From NCBI GenBank assembly GCA_013286595.1, contig JABDFI010000015.1, forward strand, positions 1 through 37,512: 37,512 bases of DNA. The letters are read 5' to 3'. Made by a program: the position numbers and the translations under genes. The notes under the pieces were generated by a model. It worked only from the letters and a program-made list of their open reading frames with translations, was not told the origin of the DNA and searched no databases. Each line of letters begins with the position of its first letter. Position 1 is the first letter of the stretch. Positions 17,872 to 25,976 of this stretch are shown in pieces. The stretch comes from Chlamydiota bacterium (GTDB lineage Bacteria; Chlamydiota; Chlamydiia; Chlamydiales; Rhabdochlamydiaceae).

Positions 17872-17916
17872 GACAGCCTCTATACGTTCATAGCACTGCG
17901 GATAAGGCCTAATAAG
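17872..17916 (-). pseudogene. Duplicated fragment of the hldE 3' end
   Basis: 45 bp that match the last codons and downstream bases of hldE (19926-19970) at 36 of 45 positions, same orientation. The true hldE copy lies 2 kb further on, after the Myb-domain gene. The space between the family-B copies (17861-18069) otherwise holds no recognisable gene. Confidence 0.65.
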
Positions 17917-18069
17917 AAGTTTAAAGATGTTGCCATTGCCCATTAATCACGAAGAATGAACACTAAATATTTTACTTGATAATTGAATATCCCATGTCTA
18001 AACTACTTGGACATGAACTTAAATGAATCTCTCTCGTATATCTCTCCAAAGTTGAAATTCGAAACTAAG

Positions 18070-18248
18070 GAGGCAATTGCAAAACTTCGCGACCCAGAAA
18101 AATCGATGATTTTGAGTCAGTTTTGCCAGCCGCTTAAGCGGCTATGCCCCATCCTCGAGCACATACTCCAAGCGAGTAGGGCGCGGGGATGGGTGGCAAA
18201 ATGGCTCAAAAGGGCGATTTAGCTGTGGCATGGAGTTTTGCAAGCCTC
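18070..18248. repeat. Family-B palindromic element, copy 2 (inverted relative to copy 1)
   Basis: 179 bp from GAGGCAATTGCAAAACTTCG to GAGTTTTGCAAGCCTC. The sequence is copy 1 read backwards (CGACCCAGAAAAATCGATG on the left, GGCGATTTAGCTGTGG on the right). TAAG follows and also precedes the element, a possible target duplication. Its right end is fused to the family-A element that starts immediately after. Confidence 0.8.
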
Positions 18249-18396
18249 TAAGGGTTGTCGATTTTCGAGATTATTTTGGCCGATTTTCGATTCATTTTGC
18301 GTGGATTGTTACAACTTTCCTATACTATCCTCGCAAAATGAATCGAAAATCGGCTCAAAAGAAAAATCGACAGAACCTAGTTTCGAAAGAGGTCTA
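18249..18396. repeat. Family-A palindromic element directly upstream of the Myb-domain gene
   Basis: Arms GATTTTCGAGATTATTTTGG and the matching right arm around an AT-rich centre containing CTATACTATCC; right end TTTCGAAAGAGGTC then TA. The outermost left bases are lost where it meets family-B copy 2. It ends 21 bp before the start of the Myb-domain gene, so that gene's promoter must lie in or overlap it. Confidence 0.8.
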
Positions 18397-18417
18397 ATAA
18401 ATTAATGGAAATTAACT

Positions 18418-19869
18418 ATGTCTTATTTAACTAAGCCTTATTTACAGGCGGGATATTTAACAAGTGCGATGTATCGCGAAAGCATTCATTGGGAGCCACA
18501 GGCTTTTAAAGAAAATAGAAGCTTGGAAGAAATCGCACTTCAAGCTCTAGCGCAAATCCAAGAAACTAGAAGTTTGAAAGAAATTACACTTCAAGCTCTA
18601 GCGCAAATCAAAGAACCTAGAAGCTTGGTAGAAATTGTACTTCAAACTCTAGCGCAAATCAAAGAAGATAAAGGCTTGGAAGCAATTACACTTCAAGCTC
18701 TAGCGCAAATCAAGGAAGATAGAAGCTTGGAAGAAATTGTACTTCTAACTCTAGAGCAAATCAAAGAAAATAGAAGCTTGAAAAAAAGTACACTTCAAGC
18801 TCCAGCACAAAGTGAAATGTATCGCAAAAGCATTCATTGGGAGCAGCAGCCATTCAAAGAAAATAGAAGCTTAGAAAAAATTGTACTTCAAACTCTAGCT
18901 CATTCAGATTTAACTTCGAATAATAAAGGAAAAATCAAAGAAAATGATCTTGTTTCCTATCAGGATGGTATAAAAAGAGGTAAAATATCCGAAAACATAC
19001 AAAAGAAAAATTTTGATGAGATTGGTGATAAGCAAACACAACAACAGTCCGTACCTATTTGGAATGTTTTTTCGCTAAGCTCAACTATTCCCTTGGAAAA
19101 AGATCCGATGCTCTTTCCTCTTAATGATCCACTGCACAAAATGGTTACAGTAGATAAAAATAACAATCAACCCACCAACTTAACTTCGAAAAATAAAAGA
19201 AAAACAGAAAAAAATCATCTTGTTTCTCATCACGATGCTATAAAAAAAGGTAAAACATCCCAAAATACCCAAATGAAAAATTTGGATAAGACTGAAGAAA
19301 ATCAGACACAACAGAAATTTCCACTTATTTGGAATGTTTCTTCGCTAAGCGCAACTATTCCCTTGGAAAAAGATCCCATGCTCTTTCCTCTTAATGATCC
19401 ACCAGGCATTTTATCGCCCGCACAACCTCTTGGAAGTTCTCGATCTTTTACCCAAAAACAACTGAATGAACCGCATAATCAAAACCCTCCAAACGTAGCA
19501 GAACTCGCAGCAGGAACGAGGAATTTATGGACAGAGGAAGAGGATGTACAATTAAAAGCTATCATTGCAAAAAAATATAATAATAATAATAAGCTCATCA
19601 AGTGGCCAAAAGTTTCCAATAAATTTGTCAAAAGAAATCGCAAACAATGCCAGGAACGTTGGTACAATAACCTAGCTAATGGGCTTGATAAAACAACGGC
19701 TGCAACACAGGAAGAAATAGAGTTTATTGTTGGGAAATTTCATCAACTCGGTACGGAATGGAAAATAATTGTAGATTGGTTAAGAGCCGACAAAAACATA
19801 ACGCGCACGCCTAGGTTTTGTCGTGAAATTGCCCTCAAGTATGGCAGGGCTAGCGCATCAAAAACATAG
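18418..19869 (+). CDS. Tandem-repeat protein with C-terminal Myb/SANT-like DNA-binding domain, candidate nuclear effector
   Basis: A 483-residue protein unlike ordinary bacterial genes. Residues ~34-135 are six 17-residue units of the type RSLEEIALQALAQIKE, with a further copy near 150 after the repeated block MYRKSIHWEQQPFKEN. Residues ~165-240 and ~253-330 are a second duplication, sharing IPLEKDPMLFPLNDP. Residues ~369-460 resemble a Myb R2R3 pair: NLWTEEEDVQLKAII, KWPKVSNKF, RKQCQERWYNNLANG with Trp 371, 396 and 415 at Myb spacing, then EEIEFIVGKFHQLGTEWKII. Myb repeats of this form are eukaryotic, so action on host chromatin is inferred. The many lysines could serve nuclear entry. No secretion signal is obvious. 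It lies in a repeat-rich island flanked by a copy of the hldE end. Confidence 0.8.
   Translation: MSYLTKPYLQAGYLTSAMYRESIHWEPQAFKENRSLEEIALQALAQIQETRSLKEITLQALAQIKEPRSLVEIVLQTLAQIKEDKGLEAITLQALAQIKEDRSLEEIVLLTLEQIKENRSLKKSTLQAPAQSEMYRKSIHWEQQPFKENRSLEKIVLQTLAHSDLTSNNKGKIKENDLVSYQDGIKRGKISENIQKKNFDEIGDKQTQQQSVPIWNVFSLSSTIPLEKDPMLFPLNDPLHKMVTVDKNNNQPTNLTSKNKRKTEKNHLVSHHDAIKKGKTSQNTQMKNLDKTEENQTQQKFPLIWNVSSLSATIPLEKDPMLFPLNDPPGILSPAQPLGSSRSFTQKQLNEPHNQNPPNVAELAAGTRNLWTEEEDVQLKAIIAKKYNNNNKLIKWPKVSNKFVKRNRKQCQERWYNNLANGLDKTTAATQEEIEFIVGKFHQLGTEWKIIVDWLRADKNITRTPRFCREIALKYGRASASKT
18517..18822 (+). repeat. 51-bp tandem repeat, about six units, inside the Myb-domain gene
   Basis: Units start AGAAGCTTGGAAGAAAT and encode 17 residues each (RSLxEIxLQxLAQIKEx). 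All keep the frame. The helical, leucine-rich unit suggests a solenoid or coiled arrangement. The last unit is diverged. Confidence 0.85.
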
Positions 19870-19933
19870 AATAGTTAGCCGCTATCCTCCTTGGCTCTTG
19901 TTTAAAAATCTGTGATGTTCTTGCAAACAGCTT

Positions 19934-21283
19934 CTATACATTCACAGTACTGCGCATACGGCCCAGTAAGGCTGTCGCATGGTCCAGTGGAACAAGCAGG
20001 CTATCTTCCATCACAAAAACCTGATTGGGATGGATGATTTCGCAGAGATTCTTTAAGCTTTCGCATTTCAAGATGATGAAATCGACCTCTGCTAAAGAAG
20101 AAAGCAGGGAGACGAATTCTTCATCTGGATTGGTGTCTCTGATGTAAACGATCAGCTTTTTATCCATGTGGCGTGAAGATAATTTACGCAACGAACGGAA
20201 TAAAGCTGTAGACATCCCCTGCCTACTATCAATGCCAAGTACGGTAAAGTGCTTGTCTTTCAGAGATTGCTGTAGAGCAAATAGATGCTCTTCATCGAAG
20301 ATTTTGTTTTCAACATCGTACTCAAGCAAGCGTTCGGCCATTTCAGAAAGTTTGATGCGAGCGCATCCCAATCTCTCAATAGCTAATCCCGCAGCAATGT
20401 TAGCCAGTTGCGCGCCGTACTTAATATCCAACTGATTGGCAAGAGCCACGCTGATCATCGCTAAAACTGTATCACCTGCACCTGTGACATCTTTAACCTC
20501 TTTGGAACGCACGGGGAAGTTAAAAGATTGCCCACTTTCATGAAAAAGAGACATCCCCGCCTCGGAACGGGTGATGAGAAGCATGTCGACATCAGAGTTT
20601 TGTAAAATTGTGGAAGCTACCTCTTCTAAGGGAGTATGAGCCGGTGCTTTAACAGCGGCATAAGCTTCAGAAAGATTGGGCTTAAGAACGGTAGCTCCTG
20701 AATACTTAGAGAAGTCTTCTCCTTTAGGATCTACAATGACCGGAATATTCTTGGATCGTGAAATGTCAATGACACCTTTTAAAAGAGTTCCAGTTAAAAA
20801 TCCTTTTCCATAGTCAGAGATAGCCACGATTTGCACGTTGTCAATGATGGAAGAAAGGCGCTCTAAAATGAGCTCTTCCAGATGGTTATCAAGAGAGGTG
20901 ATCGTTTCAAAGTCGACGCGCAGCACTTGTTGTGCATCTGCAATCAATCGGTTTTTGACGGGAGTTTTATAGGATTTTTGATAGAGCAAATGATCGACAT
21001 CAATCCCTTCATTTTTGAGAGAGGTTTTGAGTTGATCCCCTGCCATATCGTGACCAACCCGGCCCACGATGATCACCTTAGCGCCAAGAGAAATCAAGTT
21101 GAGAGCCACGTTACCAGCTCCACCAGGACGACTTTCTTCTTTCTGAACATGCAAAACCGAAACAGGAGCTTCGGGAGAGATACGCTTGACTTTACCGGTT
21201 GTATACGTGTCGAGCATCAGATCGCCGATCACCAGCACATTCACTTCGTTAAAGCGACTGAGCATCCCGCTTAATTTTACCAT
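19934..21283 (-). CDS. hldE: HldE-like heptose-7-phosphate kinase with degenerate C-terminal domain
   Basis: Phosphorylates D-glycero-D-manno-heptose 7-phosphate for LPS core precursors. Residues ~1-325 are a full PfkB-type kinase (RPGGAGNVALNL, KPNLSEAYA, DVTGAGDTV with base Asp ~271). The C-terminal ~110 residues align with the cytidylyltransferase half of HldE only in its later part (SSLAEVDFIILKCESLKNL, VMEDSLL). The NGxFD and HxGH nucleotide-binding motifs are absent: the matching stretch reads GIDSRQGMSTALF. The second reaction (ADP transfer) therefore probably does not occur here. The start overlaps hldD by seven bases, so both are translated from one message. Confidence 0.85.
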   Translation of the reverse strand: MVKLSGMLSRFNEVNVLVIGDLMLDTYTTGKVKRISPEAPVSVLHVQKEESRPGGAGNVALNLISLGAKVIIVGRVGHDMAGDQLKTSLKNEGIDVDHLLYQKSYKTPVKNRLIADAQQVLRVDFETITSLDNHLEELILERLSSIIDNVQIVAISDYGKGFLTGTLLKGVIDISRSKNIPVIVDPKGEDFSKYSGATVLKPNLSEAYAAVKAPAHTPLEEVASTILQNSDVDMLLITRSEAGMSLFHESGQSFNFPVRSKEVKDVTGAGDTVLAMISVALANQLDIKYGAQLANIAAGLAIERLGCARIKLSEMAERLLEYDVENKIFDEEHLFALQQSLKDKHFTVLGIDSRQGMSTALFRSLRKLSSRHMDKKLIVYIRDTNPDEEFVSLLSSLAEVDFIILKCESLKNLCEIIHPNQVFVMEDSLLVPLDHATALLGRMRSTVNV

Positions 21284-22275
21284 CGTGTACCTGTCAATAA
21301 ATACTGTTTCACATAGTCAGCCACTGCTTCATCGCAGGAATAACGACAGAGGCTTTCATCATAACCCACTACCTGTTTAAACTTGCCCATGTCAGCACAT
21401 GTGTAATTCTGATACTGCCCTGCCAAATCAGCAGGCATATCGACGTACTCTATGCGCGGTGTCATGTTGACGGCTTTAAATACAGCGGTGGCCAATTGAT
21501 TCCACGTCGTCGGCTTTCCGCTTCCGATATTGAAAATACCTGAATGGGTATTTTCTAAGAAATCACATGTTAAGCGTACCACATCTTTAACATAAATAAA
21601 ATCTCGACATTGATCACCATGACCAAACTGATCGGGATCAGATGATTTGAACAGACGTATCACGCCATCTTTCTGTACTAAGGGAAGCATCTTATAAACC
21701 ATCGATGCCATCCGTCCCTTATGGTTTTCATTGGGACCAAAGACATTGAAGTACTTGAGACCGACAATCTGATCTAGTATACCTTGCTGTTTTGCCCAAC
21801 GATCGACGTAATATTTGGAAAATCCATAGAGGTTAAGAGGCTTTAATTCATCCAGTGTTGCGTGATCATCGCTAAACCCCAAGGAACCATTCCCGTATGT
21901 CGCAGCTGAAGAGGCGTAAATGAACCGATGCTCATGCGTCAATGCATACTCGGCAAGGCGAATCGTATAGCGATAATTATTTTCTAGAAGGTAGTTCCCA
22001 TCAGATTCGAGAGTATCAGAACAAGCGCCCAAATGAATGAAAGCTTGGATTTCTCTCTCCTTTCCTTCTAACCAAGAAAATAGCGCATCCTTTGAGATGA
22101 AATCGACACATTGCTTTCCGAGCAAATTTTTCCATTTTTCAGTCTTTTTAATATCATCAACGAGGATGAGATTATTGATTCCTCGGTCATTGAGATAGCG
22201 CACGCAACATGATCCAATAAATCCTGCAGCTCCTGTAATGATGATCAATTTGTCGTCATGAATTTTAGATGTCAT
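21277..22275 (-). CDS. hldD: ADP-L-glycero-D-manno-heptose 6-epimerase
   Basis: Epimerises ADP-D,D-heptose to ADP-L,D-heptose, the last step before heptose is added to LPS. At 332 residues it is a standard extended SDR: IIITGAAGFIGSCCVRYLND binds NADP near the N-terminus; IYASSAATYG and YGFSKYYVDRW hold the catalytic Ser/Tyr/Lys; ENHKGRMASMVYKM and QFGHGDQCRDFIYVKDVV follow as in known HldD. GAGAG precedes the ATG. It is the upstream gene of the hldD-hldE pair. Chlamydiaceae LPS lacks heptose, so the pair points to a non-Chlamydiaceae member with a heptose-bearing LPS (inference). Confidence 0.94.
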   Translation of the reverse strand: MTSKIHDDKLIIITGAAGFIGSCCVRYLNDRGINNLILVDDIKKTEKWKNLLGKQCVDFISKDALFSWLEGKEREIQAFIHLGACSDTLESDGNYLLENNYRYTIRLAEYALTHEHRFIYASSAATYGNGSLGFSDDHATLDELKPLNLYGFSKYYVDRWAKQQGILDQIVGLKYFNVFGPNENHKGRMASMVYKMLPLVQKDGVIRLFKSSDPDQFGHGDQCRDFIYVKDVVRLTCDFLENTHSGIFNIGSGKPTTWNQLATAVFKAVNMTPRIEYVDMPADLAGQYQNYTCADMGKFKQVVGYDESLCRYSCDEAVADYVKQYLLTGTRW

Positions 22276-22347
22276 AAAAAACTCTCGCTAGATGCCCTAC
22301 ATGTCCACTTGGGTTGGGCGTAGAGTGTATCAGACCGATGGAAATTC

Positions 22348-22417
22348 GTATACTGCGCCCGTTTAAGTTGTGCAGTATGCTTGGCTACCAATCAGATGCT
22401 AAGCGGGCGTAGTATAC
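22348..22417. repeat. Family-C palindromic element, short copy, overlapping the ispE 3' end
   Basis: GTATACTGCGCCCG at one side and CGGGCGTAGTATAC at the other, 13 of 14 bases paired, 70 bp apart. The left part (GTTTAAGTTGTGC) matches the right arm of the longer copy at 23259-23605. ispE reads into it and ends there (…YTTPA, TAG). Confidence 0.75.
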
Positions 22418-23256
22418 CAGTTTGTCGACGAGCGTTGTATAAAAGAAGCTGGAAAAAACGCGATATGGGATAAGTTCGGATCCGGGAGTTTTGCAATTGA
22501 CTCCTCCACTTTTCCTATACACATGAATGCTGTTCCGCTTCCTGTCATGGTGACCTGGTCAAACCCGAGTTGTAAAAGATCGTTTTTGATGACAGCTAAA
22601 GAAGGCATTAACGCACATGCCGGTTGCTCCAAATCATTAAATGTCTCTAAATCCCCTTTTAAAGCGCGTGCTAAAAAAAGTTGGGGATTCCGATCCATAA
22701 AAAGTTCTGGCTGACACTGCTTATAGACTAAGGGTGTAGAAAGCCCACCTTCTGGCTTAGCGATACATAGATCGAAATGGGGTAGTGAAGGTAGATGAGC
22801 AATCACTTCACCTCTACCTGTACAGTAGGCAGTACCTGAGGAAAAAAAGAAAGGGGCATCGGAACTAAATTCTGCAGCCCAGTTCGCTAACGCGTTGGAT
22901 TCGACAGGATGGGAAGATAACGTGTTTAACGCCCACAAAGCGGTCGCAGCATTCCCGCTTCCACCTCCTAAACCCGATTGGATCGGCACCTTTTTTTCGA
23001 GATGAAAATGAACTTTAAAATTCTCCCCTGTCTTTTCTCGAAATTTAGCGAGAGCTTTCATGACCAGATTGTGCTGATCACAGGGCAAGGTAGGATCATC
23101 GCAGGTCAACAAGTCTTCTTTTGCTAAACTAATGGACAGACGATCTCCTAAAGATAGCGCCTGGTATAAAGAGGCTATCTCATGGAATCCATCGGAACGT
23201 CGATAGAGCACGCGAAAAAAAAGATTAACCTTTGAAGGGGAAAAGAAAGTGATCAT
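22399..23256 (-). CDS. ispE: 4-diphosphocytidyl-2-C-methyl-D-erythritol kinase
   Basis: Phosphorylates CDP-methylerythritol in the MEP isoprenoid pathway. GHMP kinase of 285 residues. SPSKVNLFFRVLYRRSDGFH carries the substrate-binding Lys near residue 9, VPIQSGLGGGSGNAATALW is the glycine-rich ATP loop, and VTMTGSGTAFM the third GHMP motif. Chlamydiae use the MEP route. Both ends touch family-C repeats: the last five residues and the TAG lie in the short copy, and the start codon is three bases from the long copy. No good ribosome-binding site is visible ahead of the ATG. In C. trachomatis ispE directly follows rplI; here the repeat cluster separates them. Confidence 0.93.
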   Translation of the reverse strand: MITFFSPSKVNLFFRVLYRRSDGFHEIASLYQALSLGDRLSISLAKEDLLTCDDPTLPCDQHNLVMKALAKFREKTGENFKVHFHLEKKVPIQSGLGGGSGNAATALWALNTLSSHPVESNALANWAAEFSSDAPFFFSSGTAYCTGRGEVIAHLPSLPHFDLCIAKPEGGLSTPLVYKQCQPELFMDRNPQLFLARALKGDLETFNDLEQPACALMPSLAVIKNDLLQLGFDQVTMTGSGTAFMCIGKVEESIAKLPDPNLSHIAFFPASFIQRSSTNWYTTPA

Positions 23257-23258
23257 CT

Positions 23259-23605
23259 TATACTACGCCCGATTAGTTTTTGCGAATTTTGACTGGCTAC
23301 AACTTTGCCAAATCAATCCTCCTCGTCAGCCTTCCCTACGGGGAATGGTCTTCCTCGTTCGGAACGCTACGCTTCGATTTGGCTTTAGACCTCTTTCGAA
23401 ATTAAGGGTTCATCGATTTTCGGGATTATTTTGGCCGATTTTCGATTCTTTTTAGGGGGATAGTATACGAAAATAGATACAATCCCCGTAAAAAGAATCG
23501 AAAATTCGGCTCAAAAGAACCCGAAAATCGACAGAACCTTAGTTTCGAAAGAGGTCTTTTGTCTCGCAGAGTCAAAATTCGCACAACCTAAACAGGCGCA
23601 GTATA
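23259..23605. repeat. Family-C palindromic element, long copy, interrupted by a family-A element
   Basis: Left end TATACTACGCCCG with TTTTTGCGAATTTTGACTGG. Right end GAGTCAAAATTCGCACAACC with CAGGCGCAGTATA. The arms pair well once the inserted family-A element (23386-23558) is removed, leaving about 175 bp. It fills the 404-bp gap between ispE and rplI, where no gene is visible. Confidence 0.75.
23386..23558. repeat. Family-A palindromic element, full copy nested in family C
   Basis: TAGACCTCTTTCGAAATTAA on the left, TTTCGAAAGAGGTCTT on the right, long matching inner arms (CGATTTTCGGGATTATTTTG) around a centre with ATAGTATACGAAAATAGA. TA on the left and TT on the right fit a TA target duplication with one later change, as in Tc1/mariner-IS630 type elements. 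Confidence 0.85.
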
Positions 23606-23660
23606 TGATCCCAGAAAAGGAAAGAGTACGCGGTTACTACGACTACGTACTCTATCGCAT

Positions 23661-24164
23661 TTAAGTTGTTGGTTCTTCTTCTTGGTATTCTTCCACAATT
23701 TCTTGGTTAGGTGCAGCTTCGTTAAAAATTTTAAGCGTACAAGAAGTGGGAATTCCCTCTTTAAGCTTAATATTTAACGTATGCACTCCCAATGTTTTGA
23801 TAGGATGAACGAGTGCAATATTGCGTCTCTCAAGAACAATCCCTTGTTCTTTAAATAAAGAGAGAATATCGGAAATGCCCACAGAACCATACATATTGCC
23901 ATCGGGATCAACTTTAACACCGACGCTGAGAACCATATGTTGAATTTTGTCGGAAAGCTCTAATGATTCGCTTCGATCGATTTCCGCACGTTTAGCACGC
24001 TCTTCTTTCAATCGAGCTTGCATGCGCAAGGTAAATTTATCAGCGACCACAGCCTTTTTTTGCGGAAGGAGGAAGTTACGAGCAAAGCCAGGTTTAACGG
24101 AGATGATATCACCGCTTCGGCCAAGATCATCGACATCTTCCAGAAGTAATAATTGATTACGCAT
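23661..24164 (-). CDS. rplI: 50S ribosomal protein bL9
   Basis: Structural protein of the large ribosomal subunit, binding 23S rRNA near the L1 stalk. The N-terminal domain shows QLLLLEDVDDLGRSGDIISV and KPGFARNFLLPQKKAV, the bL9 signature. A long connecting helix and the C-terminal domain follow (YGSVGISDILSLFKEQGI). The 167-residue length is slightly long because of an acidic tail. GAGGTC precedes the ATG. Last gene of rplY-pth-rpsF-rpsR-rplI. Confidence 0.97.
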   Translation of the reverse strand: MRNQLLLLEDVDDLGRSGDIISVKPGFARNFLLPQKKAVVADKFTLRMQARLKEERAKRAEIDRSESLELSDKIQHMVLSVGVKVDPDGNMYGSVGISDILSLFKEQGIVLERRNIALVHPIKTLGVHTLNIKLKEGIPTSCTLKIFNEAAPNQEIVEEYQEEEPTT

Positions 24165-24186
24165 AGTTATTGACCTCTAGTTCTAT

Positions 24187-24441
24187 TTAATCTACTGCAA
24201 CAAAAGGAAGCAGAGCCATGTGTCGTGCTCGCTTAACCGCTTGAGTCAGTTGGCGTTGATAATAAGAAGAAACGCCGGTAATTCTGCGCGGCAGTATTTT
24301 TCCACGTTCAGTGATGAACTGACGCAACGTATCAAGATCCTTGTAGTCGATGTGGCGAATGCCTGCGGCAGTGAAAGGGCACTGCTTGCGCTTTTTCACG
24401 AAAATCCCTTCTATCGGTGGTTTTTTAGTTGGAACGCTCAT
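24187..24441 (-). CDS. rpsR: 30S ribosomal protein bS18
   Basis: Small-subunit protein that pairs with bS6 on the 16S platform. Its 84 residues include [40 protein letters not shown] and [20 protein letters not shown], the whole family signature. The frame is open 18 codons further upstream, but GAGG stands just before the ATG at 24441 and the family starts here. Only eight bases separate it from rpsF. Confidence 0.97.
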   Translation of the reverse strand: MSVPTKKPPIEGIFVKKRKQCPFTAAGIRHIDYKDLDTLRQFITERGKILPRRITGVSSYYQRQLTQAVKRARHMALLPFVAVD

Positions 24442-24448
24442 GTCATCC

Positions 24449-24790
24449 TCACTCTTGTACGATTTGTTTGAATTCGATCTTTTCAGGTACTTCATTAACC
24501 TGGATCGTCATGAAGCGGATGAGATCTTCATTGAGGTGATACTCTCTCCACATTTCATTCATATGTCCTGTAGGGATCGAAAAGTAGAGTAGATAATAGT
24601 AACCTTCTCTACGCCCGTTGATTTCGTAAGCTAGCTTCTTACGCCCTTGGTCGATGACTTTTTTTAATTCACCGCTGCGGCTCGAAATTCCGCTGGAAAT
24701 TTTCTCGAGAGCTTTTTGCCGCGCATCTTCGCTCAGCGTGGCGCTCAAGATATACATCCCTTCGTAAAGATGTGTTCTTTGCTTAGCCAT
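24449..24790 (-). CDS. rpsF: 30S ribosomal protein bS6
   Basis: Platform protein of the small subunit, partner of bS18. 113 residues with [40 protein letters not shown] and [15 protein letters not shown]. The start at 24790 is chosen because AGGAG lies nine bases before it and because the longer frame (to 24880) only re-reads the end of pth. It overlaps pth by eight bases. Confidence 0.96.
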   Translation of the reverse strand: MAKQRTHLYEGMYILSATLSEDARQKALEKISSGISSRSGELKKVIDQGRKKLAYEINGRREGYYYLLYFSIPTGHMNEMWREYHLNEDLIRFMTIQVNEVPEKIEFKQIVQE

Positions 24791-25403
24791 TTGTTTTATC
24801 TCCTGAGTTCTTTTTCTCATCTTTTTTCGCATTAGCAGCCCTTTCAGCTGCGACAATTCCTGAGGTGATCCATAATTCAAGCACGTCGACGGCTCGAACG
24901 ATGATCTCTTCTATTAAAGAGCTCTCTTCCTTGGTAAAATTTCCAAGGACATAATCTTCAAGGCTCTCATGTGCCGGGCTTCCAACTCCGATGCGCAACC
25001 GCGCATAGTTCTCAGTGCCCAAATGCGTTGTTATACTTTTTAACCCGTTGTGACCACCAGAACTGCCCTTTATGCGCAACCGCATGGTTCCCACTGGTAG
25101 AGCCACATCATCGCAAACAATGATCAGCTGGTGAATCGGCACTTTAAAATAATCGATGCATCTTCTGGCAGCTTGACCACTTTCATTCATGTAGGTGGTG
25201 GGCATCAGCAAAAGGACTTTCTTATTGCCCATCGGCCTATGCGCAAGTAATCCTGTTACTTGTTGCACGGGTCGTACGACGAAGTTGTTTTTTTCTGCAA
25301 AAGCTTTCACCACGTTAAAACCAACATTGTGACGCGTTTTTGCATAACTTGCGCCTGGATTACCGAGTCCAATAATGAGTCTTTCTTCTTCCACAACACT
25401 CAT
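24783..25403 (-). CDS. pth: Peptidyl-tRNA hydrolase
   Basis: Recycles peptidyl-tRNA released by stalled ribosomes. 206 residues: LIIGLGNPGASYAKTRHNVG with catalytic His25, LLLMPTTYMNESGQAARRC, VCDDVALPVGTMRLRIKGS and GGHNGLKSI. The C-terminus has a short lysine-rich extension that overlaps rpsF. Its ATG shares one base with the rplY stop (TAATG), so it is translationally coupled. The order rplY-pth-rpsF is the chlamydial one. Confidence 0.97.
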   Translation of the reverse strand: MSVVEEERLIIGLGNPGASYAKTRHNVGFNVVKAFAEKNNFVVRPVQQVTGLLAHRPMGNKKVLLLMPTTYMNESGQAARRCIDYFKVPIHQLIIVCDDVALPVGTMRLRIKGSSGGHNGLKSITTHLGTENYARLRIGVGSPAHESLEDYVLGNFTKEESSLIEEIIVRAVDVLELWITSGIVAAERAANAKKDEKKNSGDKTNG

Positions 25404-25960
25404 TAACGTTTTGCGATGACAATAAGCACTTCATCCATGCTCGCCAGCGGTCTTACACCTTCTGGGATTTTCACATCTTTCAATCTTCTAGACTGACGGA
25501 TACCTAAATCTTTAACATCCACTTCAAATTCTGCAGGGATGCTCTTAGGTAAACACTCCACTTTCACAAAGCGCGCTACCTGTCTTAAGAATCCACCGAG
25601 TTTAACACCAGCGCACTCTGCAACCCCTGTACAAGAAATGGGAACTTTAACACTCACAGGAACGTTGTCGTTAAGCTCGACAAAATCGATATGAGAGACT
25701 TTATAGGTTGTTAGATGGTACTGAATGTCTTTCACGACAACTTTAGTCTCAGTTTTACCATCGATGAGAGTAAAAATTGTGGTAGGCAAACGACCTGATT
25801 TCATCTGACGAAGAACAGCGTTGAATTCAACACCGTTCACAATCATTTTTCTTGGCTGGCCTTTTAAAGAGTAGATAATAGCAGGAATGTCGCCTTCGCG
25901 TCTTATTTGCTTAATATCACTCTTCTTATCGCCAGTTCGAAGTTTCACTGTGAGTTTCAT
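25403..25960 (-). CDS. rplY: 50S ribosomal protein bL25, CTC form
   Basis: Binds 5S rRNA in the large subunit. At 185 residues it is the long CTC type: an N-terminal L25 domain (REGDIPAIIYSLKGQPRKMI, SHIDFVELNDN) followed by the TL5/CTC C-terminal domain (SIPAEFEVDVKDLGIRQSRR, VRPLASMDEVLIVI). GGAGAG lies ahead of the ATG. First gene of the rplY-pth-rpsF-rpsR-rplI unit. A half family-A repeat fills the space to prs. Confidence 0.95.
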   Translation of the reverse strand: MKLTVKLRTGDKKSDIKQIRREGDIPAIIYSLKGQPRKMIVNGVEFNAVLRQMKSGRLPTTIFTLIDGKTETKVVVKDIQYHLTTYKVSHIDFVELNDNVPVSVKVPISCTGVAECAGVKLGGFLRQVARFVKVECLPKSIPAEFEVDVKDLGIRQSRRLKDVKIPEGVRPLASMDEVLIVIAKR

Positions 25961-25976
25961 ATTTTTTTCTCTCCAA

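Noticed and set aside
17983-18222. 79-codon frame
   Set aside because: Mostly a translation of family-B copy 2.
22484-22508. GGAGTTTTGCAATTGACTCC inside ispE, resembling a family-B end
   Set aside because: It encodes normal-looking IspE residues and has no partner end nearby; chance similarity is likelier.
24442-24495. Upstream extension of rpsR
   Set aside because: The extra 18 codons re-read the rpsF end in another frame; the internal ATG has the ribosome-binding site and matches family length.
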